The notes under the pieces were generated by a model. That model did not search any database and was not told the origin of the DNA. It saw only the letters and a program-made list of their open reading frames with translations. A DNA stretch of 64,000 nt from Phytoseiulus persimilis (taxonomy: Eukaryota > Arthropoda > Arachnida > Mesostigmata > Phytoseiidae): contig CM075102.1 of assembly GCA_037576195.1 (NCBI GenBank), forward strand, positions 32,298,745-32,362,744, written 5' to 3'. The position numbers and the translations under genes are program-made. Below, piece by piece: positions 13,251 to 25,301 of the stretch. The first letter of the stretch is position 1; each line of letters starts with the position of its first letter.

Positions 13251-16200
13251 ATGGAGACAACCAGTGACAAGCGTAATGCAAATACCTGGAAGATGTACTC
13301 CACCAGATCCGTGCCTGGCAGGTGGGTAGTCTGTTCCTTCCGTTCGACCGGCTGTTGCGCCCCGCCGTTCTTCCCTCATTATTTGGCACCTCCTAGGACC
13401 CATTATCGTGATCCCACGTCTGTGGGCATGATGTGCACTGATTCTAACTCTGTCGTCGGTGTGACAATGAGTTTAACGCCTCCTTCTCTCGCAACAACGT
13501 TCGACGTCAGATTTATGGTGGAGAGGAGGCACCCTTGCGGGCGGGTCTTGAGCCCCAGACTTTTCTTTGTATCATCTATTCGTGTTGTGCTAGCCGTGCG
13601 TTTTGTTGGTTTGCTGTTGAACTATCTTCGTCGATCGTTCGTTTGCGTCGTGTCCACGTAGCCGTCCCCGCTCACTTATTTTCCTGAGCACATTCTCGTG
13701 TGTGTCATGGGTCGACAACGCATTGCTCTATGTGGGTCTTCGAGGTCAGTATAGCCGAGAAATCGAAATGAAGAGTTCCCAAGTGAGAGAACACTCTCAA
13801 TCCGGACAGAATCTTCCTCGCAATCCGGGAGCTGATTGCATTGGCGGTGAAACGACGGCAACCTGTAGGTTCTCCTCGATTTCACTAGACGATCGCTGTT
13901 CCTCGGAGAAACATAGGCGTAAACAGAAACTTCAGAACGAATCCATCATCCTTTCGTGTGCTTCACGGGCGCCGGTCGCTACAATCTCTCCAAGGTTTTT
14001 CTCGTCTTCCTGCCGAGCAGAAAAGTACCGGGAACTCGCCTCCACGGATAAGCTGATGTCTTGCGGCGAGAGTCATCTCTCTGGTTTTCACTATTGCTCC
14101 CTCGTTTTTCAAGGCCTTCTCCGCTATTAGCAGCGTCCGCGCGTTTGGAAGCAGCGATGCGAGCTCGCCTCCGAGATCCCACTTTCTGGTATTTACGTTA
14201 GCGGATTTCTGATCAGCACAACCGCATGTTGGGTACTCGCTTCATCGTTATTAAATGGAAGTTGAGTGTCTGTGTCGGAACGCGCCTGATGTATACTGGC
14301 GCAGCGGAAATCCTTCGACTTGATGCCCACTCCGTGTTTGTTCAACGGCAGCTAAAAACGTTCATCGGTGTCGTGGCAACCATTTGTAAGATGATACCGA
14401 CTCGCACAGACAGTGGATTGTTAAAAAATTATGACATTCGAGGCTGAACTTTATGAACGCCCATCTGAGAAAGTTTCCAGTTTCGAAAATGGGATCTAGG
14501 TCGACCCTTGCTTCATACGATTCCGGCGCGAACCTTCAAGGGCTCTACTGGCGAAACTGTGCAAGTTCGTGTTTCGAACTAAGGCAGTGTACCTCATACC
14601 GACACCAATCTCGGCCTCCCGATACGAAGGCTACGACCACCTCGTTTCTTCCTCGATATATTTCCGTCATCTATCGTCGAGCGCTTCATGATGGCGGTCT
14701 CATCAAACGTGATCGTCCACAGCGAAATTTTAAGAAAGCTGTTACCACAGACGTTCAATCGTGGGGTCGAAGACAATGGCAGAACCAAATGTTTCCGTGG
14801 CCGCCAGTTACGAAGGCTGACCCCCTTGTTTCTAGCTAAGTGAAATCTCCTGAAACTTTCAGAACGATTCCTCTGAACGAGAGGGCGATGCCGACCAAAC
14901 CTACAAGCCAAAGCGCCCACAGCTCATTCCAAAACTTCCAGGATGCTACAGAGGATGCCTGGGATGTGGGAGACGACGAATTTTGCCACATATCAGGTTC
15001 GCAAACCGCAAATCTTGACCGGTAGCAACCGCGAAATCCGATCGGTTCTCGTCGGTGTTTCCGTTAGCGAGCCGTGAGTAGTGGCTCCCGGCTTCCGCCG
15101 CCTGCCCGTCGTTCAACGACTTCAAGGGTTGACTCGTTTCAGATAAAAAAGTTCTCAGTGTATCTCCTCCAAGCTCAAAACCGCCGTCAATGATTGTGAA
15201 AAATATTGTTGATCGAGACATGTGTATCGCACTGCCAACTGTAACGGGGACCCGACGACCAGGGATCGCCGTCAGAAGAGGCGCTGATGGCTGGAAGCCT
15301 TCGGTGAAAGCCTTCGAGCCGCCTCAACGGAAGGGACTTGAGCACAAATTCTGGGAGATTCTGCAATCCGAAGCGCCGGATCTTGGTGAGTGTTTCCGTG
15401 TGAGACTCCTCTAATCCATCCTCCTTGCGCATGCTCTGTTTGATACTTCTCCGCTTACTGTCTCGTTGTTCGATCCTCACGGGGCTCCCTAGCCTCATCT
15501 TGCGGGACACATGGGCACATGTATCGAGCTAAATTTTTAGGGTTTACGTGAGTGGAGTCTGATTCGGTCCTGAATGATTGATGTTGAGGTCTCGATACTT
15601 GGAATGTGATATTATTCCGCCTTATGAACTCTGGAAATCCACCGTGCTCTCCGTCGTTTCCTTTTTGGTGGTTGCCGCGGCAGTCGTAGTTCTTCCGTTT
15701 CAGACTGAAGAACAGACGAAGACTACGAACGCAACTGCGTCGATGAAAACGCCGAGAGCATCCGAGTTTCATATGATAAACAACTTCGTTGTGAGCCGCT
15801 CGACTCATTCTGCATGTTTGGTTCACGGCAAAAAAAATGAATGCATGAAAGTTACTGGCTGATCGGGGAGCTGTCCCCAAGCGGCTCGCCCACAGTCGCC
15901 TGCGCTGACCTCGAGGAAACATTACGTTCCTCAACCCCATAGCTCGTATGATCAATATGCGATGGGGTTCACAAATGGTGGCTGGGTTGCCCCACTGATG
16001 CTTCAGCTTCCGAGGATACTTTCCGGTCGACTAGGGGCTAAGTGACCGGACAGCGAATAGAGTTTGGGTCCAAAGGGGGTTGGAAGTGGTGGGCATTGTT
16101 GTTTCCAAGCGCCTCTTGGCTTGACACCATGACAGACCTGCGTTCTGGCTCGACGTCGAACCGAATCACTGCAAAGGATGTGACCCGAAGAACAACGCGG

Positions 16201-18277
16201 AAGCCAGCGGTCCAAGACGCGATTGATTCAGAGCGAAAACTGGCGATAAGCCGTTGGGACGTTTTTCGATTGCAGGGGGATCCTCACGAAATCATCACAA
16301 CTATTTCGATAGCTACTCGGGGGGAAGATTGACGAGAATAAACTTTCCGCGGTCATTTAGATATGTAGGACATAGTGGACCATAGTGCTATGTCCTGGAA
16401 TTTGTTGCCATACTGGTGTCTCTCATGCGTCGTTGACTGCTTTCAGAGAAACTCCGTACGCTCAGCTGGAAAGGAATACCTACACAAGTCAGACCACTTG
16501 TTTGGAAAATTTTGTCGGTGAGTTGCGATTGTTCGGTGGATTCTTCGCTCTCAATTCGACATGACGTCCGCTCGCCGCAGCGACCGCTGTCGTTCTGTTC
16601 TGTGAATGCCGAATGCTCGTTTGTGGTGGGCTCGGCAGAATTTGCTTTGAGCCTCGAGAATTCTTCCGAATCACTGATATGTGAGCCCCCATTTCAACGC
16701 CCGTATTCCAACGCCAGCTGAGCTTGGATAGGTTCCAGTCAAACAATTTCAGTGTTAATCCAACAGCTGGTCATTCGATATAGGTCGGCCGAAATCGAAT
16801 TCACACTCTGTATCTTAAGATATCTTTCTAAATGAAAGTTTTCGGGCGAGCTGACGCCGATAACGTCGGTATGACCGTCTAGTCTGTGAGGATCGAGATT
16901 GTTGTGCGATTCAATTTCATCTCGAAGACCATTAACGCAAATCCGGTCGAGCATGCTCGCTCGCTTCAACATGTTAGACCCTCTGCAAAAACTGCTCATT
17001 CGCTCCGGTTGTGGTGACTGGAGAGTGATACAGAATCATTTGATTCAAGGATGCATTGGGTAGTCGTACCGCTTCCTGCTAAATAGGCTCGTGCGCATTT
17101 CTAGCCGAGATCATTACCACCTTCGAAGCTTACGTTGAATCGATGTGGTTTTAGTGCCTTTTCTCCGCTCCACAGGGATATCTTCCGGTCAATGCGGATC
17201 GTCGACGACCAGTTCTGGATCGAAAACGCGAAGAATATTTCAGTTATGTTCGGCAATATTACGACAACAGATCTGAAGATCAGATGCACCAGGAGACATA
17301 CAGACAAATCCATATCGACATACCGAGAATGTCTCCCCTTGTTCCTCTCTTCCAACAGCCAGCCGTGAGTTGAGATTCATTTACGAAGCACACCAATAAG
17401 AGCAGGAGGAGCAAAAGCCAGGAAATAGCGATGAGTCGAGTGCGTTGGATGGAGTCTCAAATTGTTCATCTCGATCCCTTACAGGTCCAGCTAATTTTCG
17501 AGCGGATTCTGTATATTTGGAGTATACGGCATCCAGCATCGGGCTACGTGCAGGGTATGAATGACCTCGTGACTCCGTTTTTCGTTGTGTTCCTATGTGA
17601 GCTCACCTCTCCGAATGAAGACGTGGAAGTGTTCGATGTTGCACAACTGAGTCAATCCGATCTGCACCAGATTGAGGCAGACTCATATTGGTGTATGTCG
17701 AAACTGTTGGATGGTATTCAGGACAACTACACGTTCGCGCAGCCCGGCATTCAAGCGAAAGTCAACACACTCAGGATTCTGATGCAGCGCGTAGACAGTG
17801 AGTGATTGCGACTCGAGCCTTGAGCTCGATGTCAACGATCGCAGGTTATCAATCAGTAACTCTAGCCTCGCCCGTAGAGCGCATCGTCTAATGAACATGG
17901 AAATTTTCACAGAGCCCCTCTTCGACCACCTCGAAGCGCACGGTATTGAGTTTTTGCAATTCACCTTCCGGTGGATGAACAATCTCTTGATGCGTGAGCT
18001 ACCGCTGAGGTGCACGGTGCGGTTGTGGGACACATACCTCTCCGAGGGCGATACCGGTTTCTCAGTTTTCCACCTTTACGTGTGTGCTGCGTTCCTGAAA
18101 CATTTCTCCAAGAACCTGAAGATGGAGCGAGATTTCCAGGGTCTAATGCTCCTCCTCCAGAATTTACCCACGACGAAGTGGGGCGACGCGGAAATCACTT
18201 TGTTGGTTGCCGAGGCCTATAATTTGAAGTACATGTTCAACGACGCGCCCAACCACCTCGTCACGGGATCAATTTGA
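13251..18277 (+). CDS. TBC1D22: TBC1D22-type Rab GTPase-activating protein
   Basis: Seven exons, 13251-13321, 14863-14996, 15263-15385, 16447-16517, 17176-17364, 17485-17797 and 17913-18277, join in frame to 421 residues (human homologues ~505-517, the difference being N-terminal). The N-terminus keeps the family motif SSFQNFQDATEDAWDVGDDE. The TBC domain starts at about residue 110 and runs to the end: LSWKGIPTQVRPLVWK, then the arginine-finger motif IHIDIPR, the glutamine-finger motif GYVQG, FRWMNNLLMREL and RLWDTY. These IxxDxxR and YxQG fingers stimulate GTP hydrolysis by Rab proteins, and both are intact. The family acts at the Golgi. Exon 1 is the least certain: its NTWKMYSTRSVPG resembles the family's FWKK..PGS start, and an extra exon could hide in the 1541-bp intron 1. 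Phases fix the exon 2 donor at CAG|GTTCGC. Confidence 0.9.
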
Positions 18278-18529
18278 GATCCGAGAGCCGTCCAGTGGCA
18301 GTAGTGTTGACAGAATCAAACTCGGTTATTGTACATAAAGGAACAGTGCTCTATCTACAAGTTCATGCATACATTTTACCGACAACATTGGTGACGCTGG
18401 AAGGCTGCATACTGGTGATGGAAGATCATCAACGAACGAATGCTCCGTTTTGTACATTACTTGCGAGCACTCCGAATGCGCTATGCAATGCCGCTTTTGA
18501 AATTTGATGAATTCAGTGGAGCAGCTGAC

Positions 18530-18535
18530 AATAAA
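18530..18535 (+). terminator. Poly(A) signal of the TBC1D22-like gene
   Basis: AATAAA about 250 bases after the stop codon at 18277. Spacing and strand fit the end of this transcript. Confidence 0.6.
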
Positions 18536-18596
18536 TACGGGAATGTGATACATTGCTCTATCTAGTGTGTTTTAGTTCGGAAGTATCAGTCGTGAC

Positions 18597-18660
18597 CAGT
18601 GGCGTAGCCAGGATTTTCCCTGCAACTGGGATTTTCCCTGCTGGGAAGGGGCTGAATTTT
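18597..18660 (+). mobile_element. Solo left end of a hAT-like element
   Basis: CAGTGGCGTAGCCAGG at 18597 is the classic start of hAT-type terminal inverted repeats and is close to the start of the complete element at 55252. No matching right end was found in the following kilobases, so this is a fragment of unknown length. Confidence 0.45.
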
Positions 18661-19174
18661 TTCTTCTGTCCGCCTACCTTCCACACGTTCTTTGAAACCC
18701 TGGAGAAATCTCTGCTTCATCCTCTGCCGAACCATTCTTAGAGAATCTATGGAATCTACCCATCTATGGATTCCAATGAGAACGGTGGGATCGCCCTGTC
18801 AACAACAACAGGAAAGCTTGCGTTCAAGTAGCTCAGAAGCGAGGCGTTGAGGTTTTTGTTCCTCATGTAATTCAGCATCGATGGTCTCCATTGATCGCCT
18901 CCTTATACAAGCCGACCTCCAGCCGACTGGAGCCGGCCGCGGTCGGACTCCGGTTCCTGGTGTACTCCACTTTCCTCTCCCTAAATTGGGCCAGCATCGT
19001 TTCTAAAGCCATCTTTGGCTTATTGATACATGTTGTCAATTCACTGTGTAGCAGCCTGCTCTATACTTATCGAAAATTCTGACGGAAATCAAGGGATATT
19101 GTCGCAGATTGGAAAATGTCTCCAGCTTTCTCTGGAGTTTCTCTCGTTAGATTTGCTCCAGCTTCATGAATATA

Positions 19175-19695
19175 CCAGCCGGCCTTCGGCCGACTGGAGT
19201 CGGCCACGCTGTGCGCGGTTGGGCGGCGTTCCGTGGCATCGAAGCACTTTTCACTTTCTTCACTGAATCAGCATCATGGTTTTGAAAAGTATGGTTGAAT
19301 TGGTCTCGTGATCGTTCCTCCAGATTCGGAGAAGTATGGTCAGATTGGTCTCGAAATCACCTCTCCAGACTTGGAAAAGTATGGTCAGATTGGTCTCGGA
19401 ATCACCCCTCCAAAGTTGGAAAGTAATGGTCAGATTGGTCCCGGAATCACCCCTCCAGAGTTGGAAAGTAATGCTCAGATTGGTCCCGGAATCAGCCCTC
19501 CAGAGTTGGAAAGTAATGGCCAGATTGGTCCCAGAATCACCCCTCCAAAAAGAATAGTCAGACTCGTACCGGAATCACCTCTCCAGACTCGGGAGAGTAT
19601 GTTCAGATTGGTCCCGGAATCACCTTCGTGTCTTCCAGAAAAAGTGCGGACAAACTGACAAACTGACAGACTAAGCCGATTATATATAGTAAGGA
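19175..19695 (-). mobile_element. Non-autonomous Helitron-like element, copy 1 (short)
   Basis: Read on the minus strand, it starts TCCTTACTATATATAATCGG (19695 downward) and ends with an 8-bp-stem hairpin (GGCCGACT/AGTCGGCC, 19188-19205), a 9-nt spacer and CTGG followed by T at 19174. This is the Helitron pattern: 5' TC, 3' hairpin, then CTRR, inserted before T. The inside is a short array of diverged 45-bp units (about 19308-19640). The same two ends bound copy 2 at 39415-42282. No replication-initiator or helicase coding is present. The expected host A before the 5' TC is a T here. Confidence 0.7.
19308..19640 (-). repeat. Diverged 45-bp minisatellite in Helitron copy 1
   Basis: About seven units of the type CTCCAGA.TTGGAAAGTAATGG (first 20 bases of a 45-bp period as read on the plus strand). 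Units differ from each other at many positions, unlike the homogeneous array in copy 2, which suggests this array is older or has not been recently amplified. Confidence 0.75.
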
Positions 19696-22600
19696 AATTT
19701 GGAGCGCTTCATCGTGCTTGGAAAGAGCTCGTGTTGTGGTTTGCACTTCAGGTCCTCGAAACCGACGTTTGATCGTTGAATCCTTCCTCCGGATGCTTCT
19801 GAAGCCCTTCTCGTGGATTGGGTATCAGCTTCTCGAAACTGACTCTGAAGTGCGTCTTGTCTTGCAGACGGTCCTGTACGCTCCAGACACTCGAAAAAGG
19901 TCTTGTGGATTCTCGAAGACGGTCTCGTAGGCGCTCAAGAACACTCGTATGCGTCAAATCATCTCTATAGACTCCAAAAATTATGGTCGAATTGACGCCG
20001 AAATCAGCCCCTTAGGCTCCGGAAAGAATTACCATATCGATGCCGGAATCTCCTCTGTAGACTCCTAAGAATGTGGTCAGATCGACCTCGAAATTCCCTC
20101 CTGAGCAGGCTCCAGCCCCTCATTCCCCCGAAGAGCGTTCCGCGTTATCCACGCTTTGTCCTCGGGAAACAGAGCGACTGATCTGATCGGCAGTCCACGT
20201 TCCCGCCTCGAGGGAGGGCGTGGGAATTTTCTTGCCCGCCACTCAATCGATTTTCTCACGCGATTGCGGGAGAACTTGCCGTGATTCTTCCATGGATATG
20301 ATCGTATCAGCCGTCGTTTTTGTCACGATCTCCAAATCGTGAAGTCGACTTATGAATTGGAGATCAGAGTTAGGGCTGCGTCTTTCAAGTCCATGTATTT
20401 TCATCCCGCCAATACTCATGAATCTGAAATACATTGTTATCATACATCATCTGTGATGCGATCTTTGTCACGGTCCGCTCAGGCTTCTCAGAGCCTCGTT
20501 CCGGAGACGGAGTGATCCTGACTTCGTTTCTAGAATGACGCTGGGCGCGAGAATCACTGGAAACTCCAGTGCTGTTGCGGTAGCCGCTAGCGTGGCGGCA
20601 GCGCCCTTATACCAGCCGCCAGCGCTGGCGAACGGATGGCTGAGTTGACGAGCTCGCTGGCTTCTGGTTTCTTGTTGTCCACCGGAGCCGGACGCAACAG
20701 TACCGAAACCCCGTACGTGGGTGGAGGATCTTGTTTGTTGTTGTGTGCATTTTTATTCAGTTACAAGTTATTGACCGAGCGCCTCGCACTGTGACGATAT
20801 GACAGGAAATTAGGACCCAAAGCGACTTCTACAAAATTCCGACATCAAATTAAAACACATCGGCTGCAACAAATACTCCTCCAACCCTGCAATTAATACT
20901 CGTCAGTACTGCGTAAAACCACGAAGCGGCAGGGGGGAGCTACGAGAATCACAACGTTTCACATGGAAAATCTACGAAGTGTCATGATGGAACAATATAC
21001 CTGTAGACTTCGATTTGCAGTCGAGATTTTTTGGAGGCGATTCCCATCCTCTTTGTTATCTTTCTGTTTCTTCTGCTTCATCTGTATTTTGTGTTCCTCG
21101 CTCTTTTTAACACCTCTCATCTTGACTACCTTCATCTGAGTTTTTTTAGCGACAGCCTCATCTCCCTTCCCTCGGCGTCGAGTATTCCCTCGTCTAGGGG
21201 TCCTAGTTTTTGATGTCCGAAGCTCCACAATGTCGGATATCGCAATGGCGATGTCATCGTCAAGTTGTATCGATGTGATTCCATCGCGGGGAGAATCAGC
21301 TGCGTTATATGCCAAGAAGAAATCAGTGTCTGAGTTTCATGTGAACTTTCGGCGCGAATTCGAGGAGCCATGCCGGGTTGGCGAGGAGGGAATACTTATT
21401 GGAGGCGAAGGGAACGAGATCTACAGCCGACGGTTCACGAAGCGTCGATCAGGTCAGCTCACCTCCAGGCGAAGATGGTCTTCTCGAGCTGTCCCCGCTT
21501 CTGCGACTTATTTTCTGAGATCTTCCGTTTAATATCGTGCGACCAAAGAGCGACTCATGCTCGCTGCTGTCATCAGTCGTCGTGCCTGTATTGTCTGAAT
21601 AACCCCTTCGTCTCTTGCGAGTCAGGGTATTACTCTTCCCGAGCATTAGCTGCCATTCATCCCTATGCTTCATTGTTGAGTTGGAAAAAATGTCTACTTC
21701 CTAGTGAAACTGACGGAGATTCCCGCCCAGAAGAGCGAGCTTTGTCATTGCGGCTGGGGATTCTCGCTCTAGCAACGAACGATGGAGCTGGCTCAGCTGT
21801 TGATCGATATCCCTCAGCAGGATGCTTCTGACAAAACGCCGTCCTCATTCTCTAGATTCTCCTCCGGAAGTCTCTCACCGTCTCACACGTCTGTTTTCCA
21901 GGTTATCGAGACGACTCTCGGCATCGGTTTTCTTCGTCTCATCTTCAAAAAAAAAAACACGAATAGAAACGGCAGCTTCGGTGGAAGGCATTTCGCTCGA
22001 ACTTCCCAATGATCCCCAGAAAACGAGGGATCCATTTTCCAGAAGTCATAGCTCTGACTCACTGCAGACCGATTTAAGGGATCACGGGGCGGGGAATATT
22101 CTGCACGCGCCTGCAGCAGAATCATACTTCGAGGATCCCATCTTGTGCCTTCATTGAGTCGGAATTTCGGCAGGCAGTATGGGCGTTACTTGCGAGGCAT
22201 GAGATTGCTTGCTAATCTGGTCGCAGATGGACATCCACTCTGGCGCAGTTGGTTACGTCAAGAATGAACCAGCAAAATTTCAGCTGAATCGTACTAATCG
22301 TTCCCCCGTTCCACCCACTTGAACCAGTCTCCGATGCCCGTGATCGTGTGGACTAGCACACTGAACGATCTCTTCCAGTCTCAGATATCCGATGTCCGTG
22401 ATCGTGCAGTGGGCGAGTCCACAAGGTCGAACGATCAGAATTAGTCTGATTCTGTAGGAATTCCTCCGAAAAATGCCTTCAGAGTATCCGACCTTGATGA
22501 CCCTTGCCTGATTCCGAGACCTTTTTTTTCTAGCGTGACACACGTTGCGAAGCTGGAATTGTCGACGCGCTTGTCTGATCGCGAAACACCGGAAGGGGCG

Positions 22601-23000
22601 TAGCTGGGCGTAGTTCCGCCTGCGGCGGAACTCCGAGATTCCGAGTGTGCAATGCCCGTGAAATTGGCCCGCGTATTCGCCCATTCCGCTAAATGAGGAC
22701 CTCCTCTCTCATGGGGGAGGTCCTCATGGATCACGATCTCGTCCAAAGCTCTTGAAGTCGACGTCCGAGGAGTGCACCAAACAGAAAGAGGTCTCGGGAT
22801 CCAGATTCGGGGAAAGAAAAGTGGAGGACAGGACAGGCTAGCCAAATACAATACATCTTTGAAAGCTCAAACTTAGCGCGAAAATGCGAGGCCTCAAGCT
22901 CAACTCCACCATCATGGTGTCTCGAACGAACATGGTCACTGACGTCGGAGATCGATGAATAACTTAGAAGCGCACCAGGAAGACGGCAGGAAAGATACTT
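19696..23000. other. Gene-poor repeat-derived region
   Basis: No supported gene. Further decayed units like the 45-bp minisatellite are visible at about 19965-20102 ('gactcc.aa.a.t.tggtc.gat'). A GC-rich palindromic patch lies at 20580-20660 (GCCGCCAGCGCTGGCG). A 118-residue Lys/Arg-rich open frame at 21315-20959 (-) lacks splice or homology support. Two imperfect ~75-bp repeats around 22320-22425 share CCGTGATCGTG. Confidence 0.4.
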
Positions 23001-23004
23001 TTGA

Positions 23005-24060
23005 GTGCAACAGAGAATAGAAACAAAATCAGGGGAAAGAACAGCCTTGATCCGACTGTCAAAATCCAACGCTGAAAGGCTGCCCAAGACAGGAAGGATA
23101 AAGATCGGATGGAAACTCTGCAGCGTGGCAAATGGTACGACGTCCCTATCTGCGAGGATTGTAGAGCGACAGAGGCTTTCAGTTCACGCTGTGAAGTAAG
23201 CGGACATCCGGCATACTCATCACTGTGTCCAAAGTATCCACCGATGATCCAGGCGATGCGAGATCGGTCGCGAAACGGAGGACAGCCAACTGAGTGTGTC
23301 GAGAATGTCGAGAACCGCGGGCCAGCAATCGGAAAGCCTACTGAAGCTAAGCTGCAAGAGAAGAATACAGGAAACAGGAGAAAGAAGTCTGAAGGATGGA
23401 TCACAACTCAAAACGGGAAGAAGATGCCGTCAGGAGACCTACAATGAAGATGAACATGAAGATAATACAGATCGATCTCAACAGGTTTAGAGCAGCACAC
23501 GCTCTCCTGGAAGACAAAGTCAGCCAGGAAAATATCAGTGTCTATATACTGAGCGAAGTTAACCGTCGAATATCCCGAAGAGAAGTTGGAAGAGACCAAG
23601 GATGGACTGCCGAAGAGTAAGGGGATACATCCATATGGATCACCCGTAACTGCTAAGAAGGTGTCAAGGAGCGGAAGACAGCTGGAGGTACTAACGAGGT
23701 GGCTCTCACCGAGACAACACACGCATCCTCAGCTGCTACTCCCCACCGAATCAAAATACAGGAGAATTCACTGAATGTATCGAAGCACTGGAGAATGTCG
23801 TGGAGGGAACAAGCGGAGAGCTTTTCGTCGCGGGAGACTCCAATGCGGCATAACCCGCCTAGGGAAGTGCTCGCAACACAAACAGGCAATGCACTGGAGG
23901 AGCTAATGGCACGGGTCGCACGTACTCAATGACAGCAGGACCCCCACATTCCGAAGAGGTGCACAGGACGCCTTCATCGATATCACAGCAGCGATAATCC
24001 CGTCCGGCATGTCAGGATGGACAATCACTGATGGACTCGAGTAGCTCAGCGACCATCTGT
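23005..24060 (+). mobile_element. Relic of an R1-like LINE (endonuclease region)
   Basis: Broken frames contain hallmarks of the apurinic-type endonuclease of R1-clade LINEs in order: KIIQIDLNRFRAAHALLE (about 23457), LFVAGDSNAA (about 23820), PTFRRGAQDAFIDIT (about 23945) and LSDH (about 24047). Stops and frame changes separate them, and no reverse transcriptase follows, so the element is dead and 3'-truncated or interrupted. A Cys-containing segment at 23109-23220 may be the remains of the preceding gag-like zinc knuckles. Confidence 0.6.
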
Positions 24061-25301
24061 CATCCCCATAGACTCAGGGAAATATGATCAGATCGATCTC
24101 GGGATCACCTCCTCAGACCCAGAAAAGTATGTTTCAACGATCACTGACATCACGTGGGGTTCTAGGCCACCCATTATATCCTCTCCTCGCCGCGTTGGAA
24201 GAATTCGTTGACCTGCGGGTCGAACAACGGCGTATGAGGGCAGACCCCCTTCCCTCTCGAAGCGAGTCACAAGCGCAAAGCAGCGCCGGTTACGAGATCG
24301 CAGCCGGGGAGCACACGGCGAGGGCTCCTACGGATGACAATTACATACCTACGACCCAAAAAGCTTCCGGAGACACAAGTTCATTTATTATTAAAAACCA
24401 TTACTCCTCGCATTTCAATCTCCTCATCTGCATGAAGTTTTCTTTGCTTCACTTGACCCGTATCGTGCTTTACGTATCGCTATGTACAATAGGGAAGCTC
24501 GCGGCTTTCACTGGCCGTCAGGAATTTGTAGAGCCTCAATTAATACAGCTTCGACTCTCTCGAACAGGTTCCTCATAGATGATGACTCCATAGACTTCTC
24601 CGAAATAACTTAATACTTTCCACTGTGTTTGGTTTTTGAAACCCATCCAATACGAGATGTCTTCAAAGGAGGAACCGTGGTGACTCCGCGACTGTGCAGA
24701 TATCTGCGCTATACTATGATCTTCCAGAGATGATTTGGGATCCAGAAGACGGCTCAATTGCAACGTGGTTCAGTCTAAGAGACCAAGAGCTCTTAGAAGG
24801 GCTAGTCCCGATCCGACCTTCGAAGTTGCTCCTTGTATTCCGGCTGTAATAATCGGAAATGACATTGTAGCTGATCTGCTAAGATGTGTCACAGCTTACG
24901 TCTCCGGCATCACTCGAAGGAGACTCAGTCCAGAGATCCAGAGTCGCTGCCCTTGACCGAAGCGTCCGTTTTGGGCGATGACGTCGTTTTCGTATCCTGC
25001 GATTCCATGGATCTGCAATTCGACTGCGTCAGAAATGACGGGTAGCCTGTTCTCGCTGCCCGAAAAGGGTTGGAATCTTCTGCTCGAAGGAAACCTCAAA
25101 GGCTAGTGAACAGAGTGAATGATTACCCGCTCTCTTCGACGTGATCGCTGTCGGCTGTGAGGTCTTTTGGCAGGAAGAAATGATACCTTTGGAAGAGACG
25201 AAGACCGCCAACGCTTCGAATTAGAAAACTCCCTTATACTCAGGACCCTCTATCAGAGAGGAGAACGAAGAATTAAGGCGTATTCATAAACTTCTCTGAA
25301 C
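24061..25301. other. No gene recognised; one decayed 45-bp-type repeat unit
   Basis: The bases at 24065-24135 resemble two decayed units of the minisatellite found in the Helitron-like elements (GACTCAGGGAAATATGATCA, then GACCCAGAAAAGTATG). The rest shows no supported open frame, RNA gene or repeat. The distal part probably includes the 3' untranslated region of GOPC, whose stop is at 25302. Confidence 0.35.

Noticed and set aside
20959-21315. Lys/Arg-rich 118-residue minus-strand frame
   Set aside because: Low-complexity composition and no recognisable domain or splice structure.
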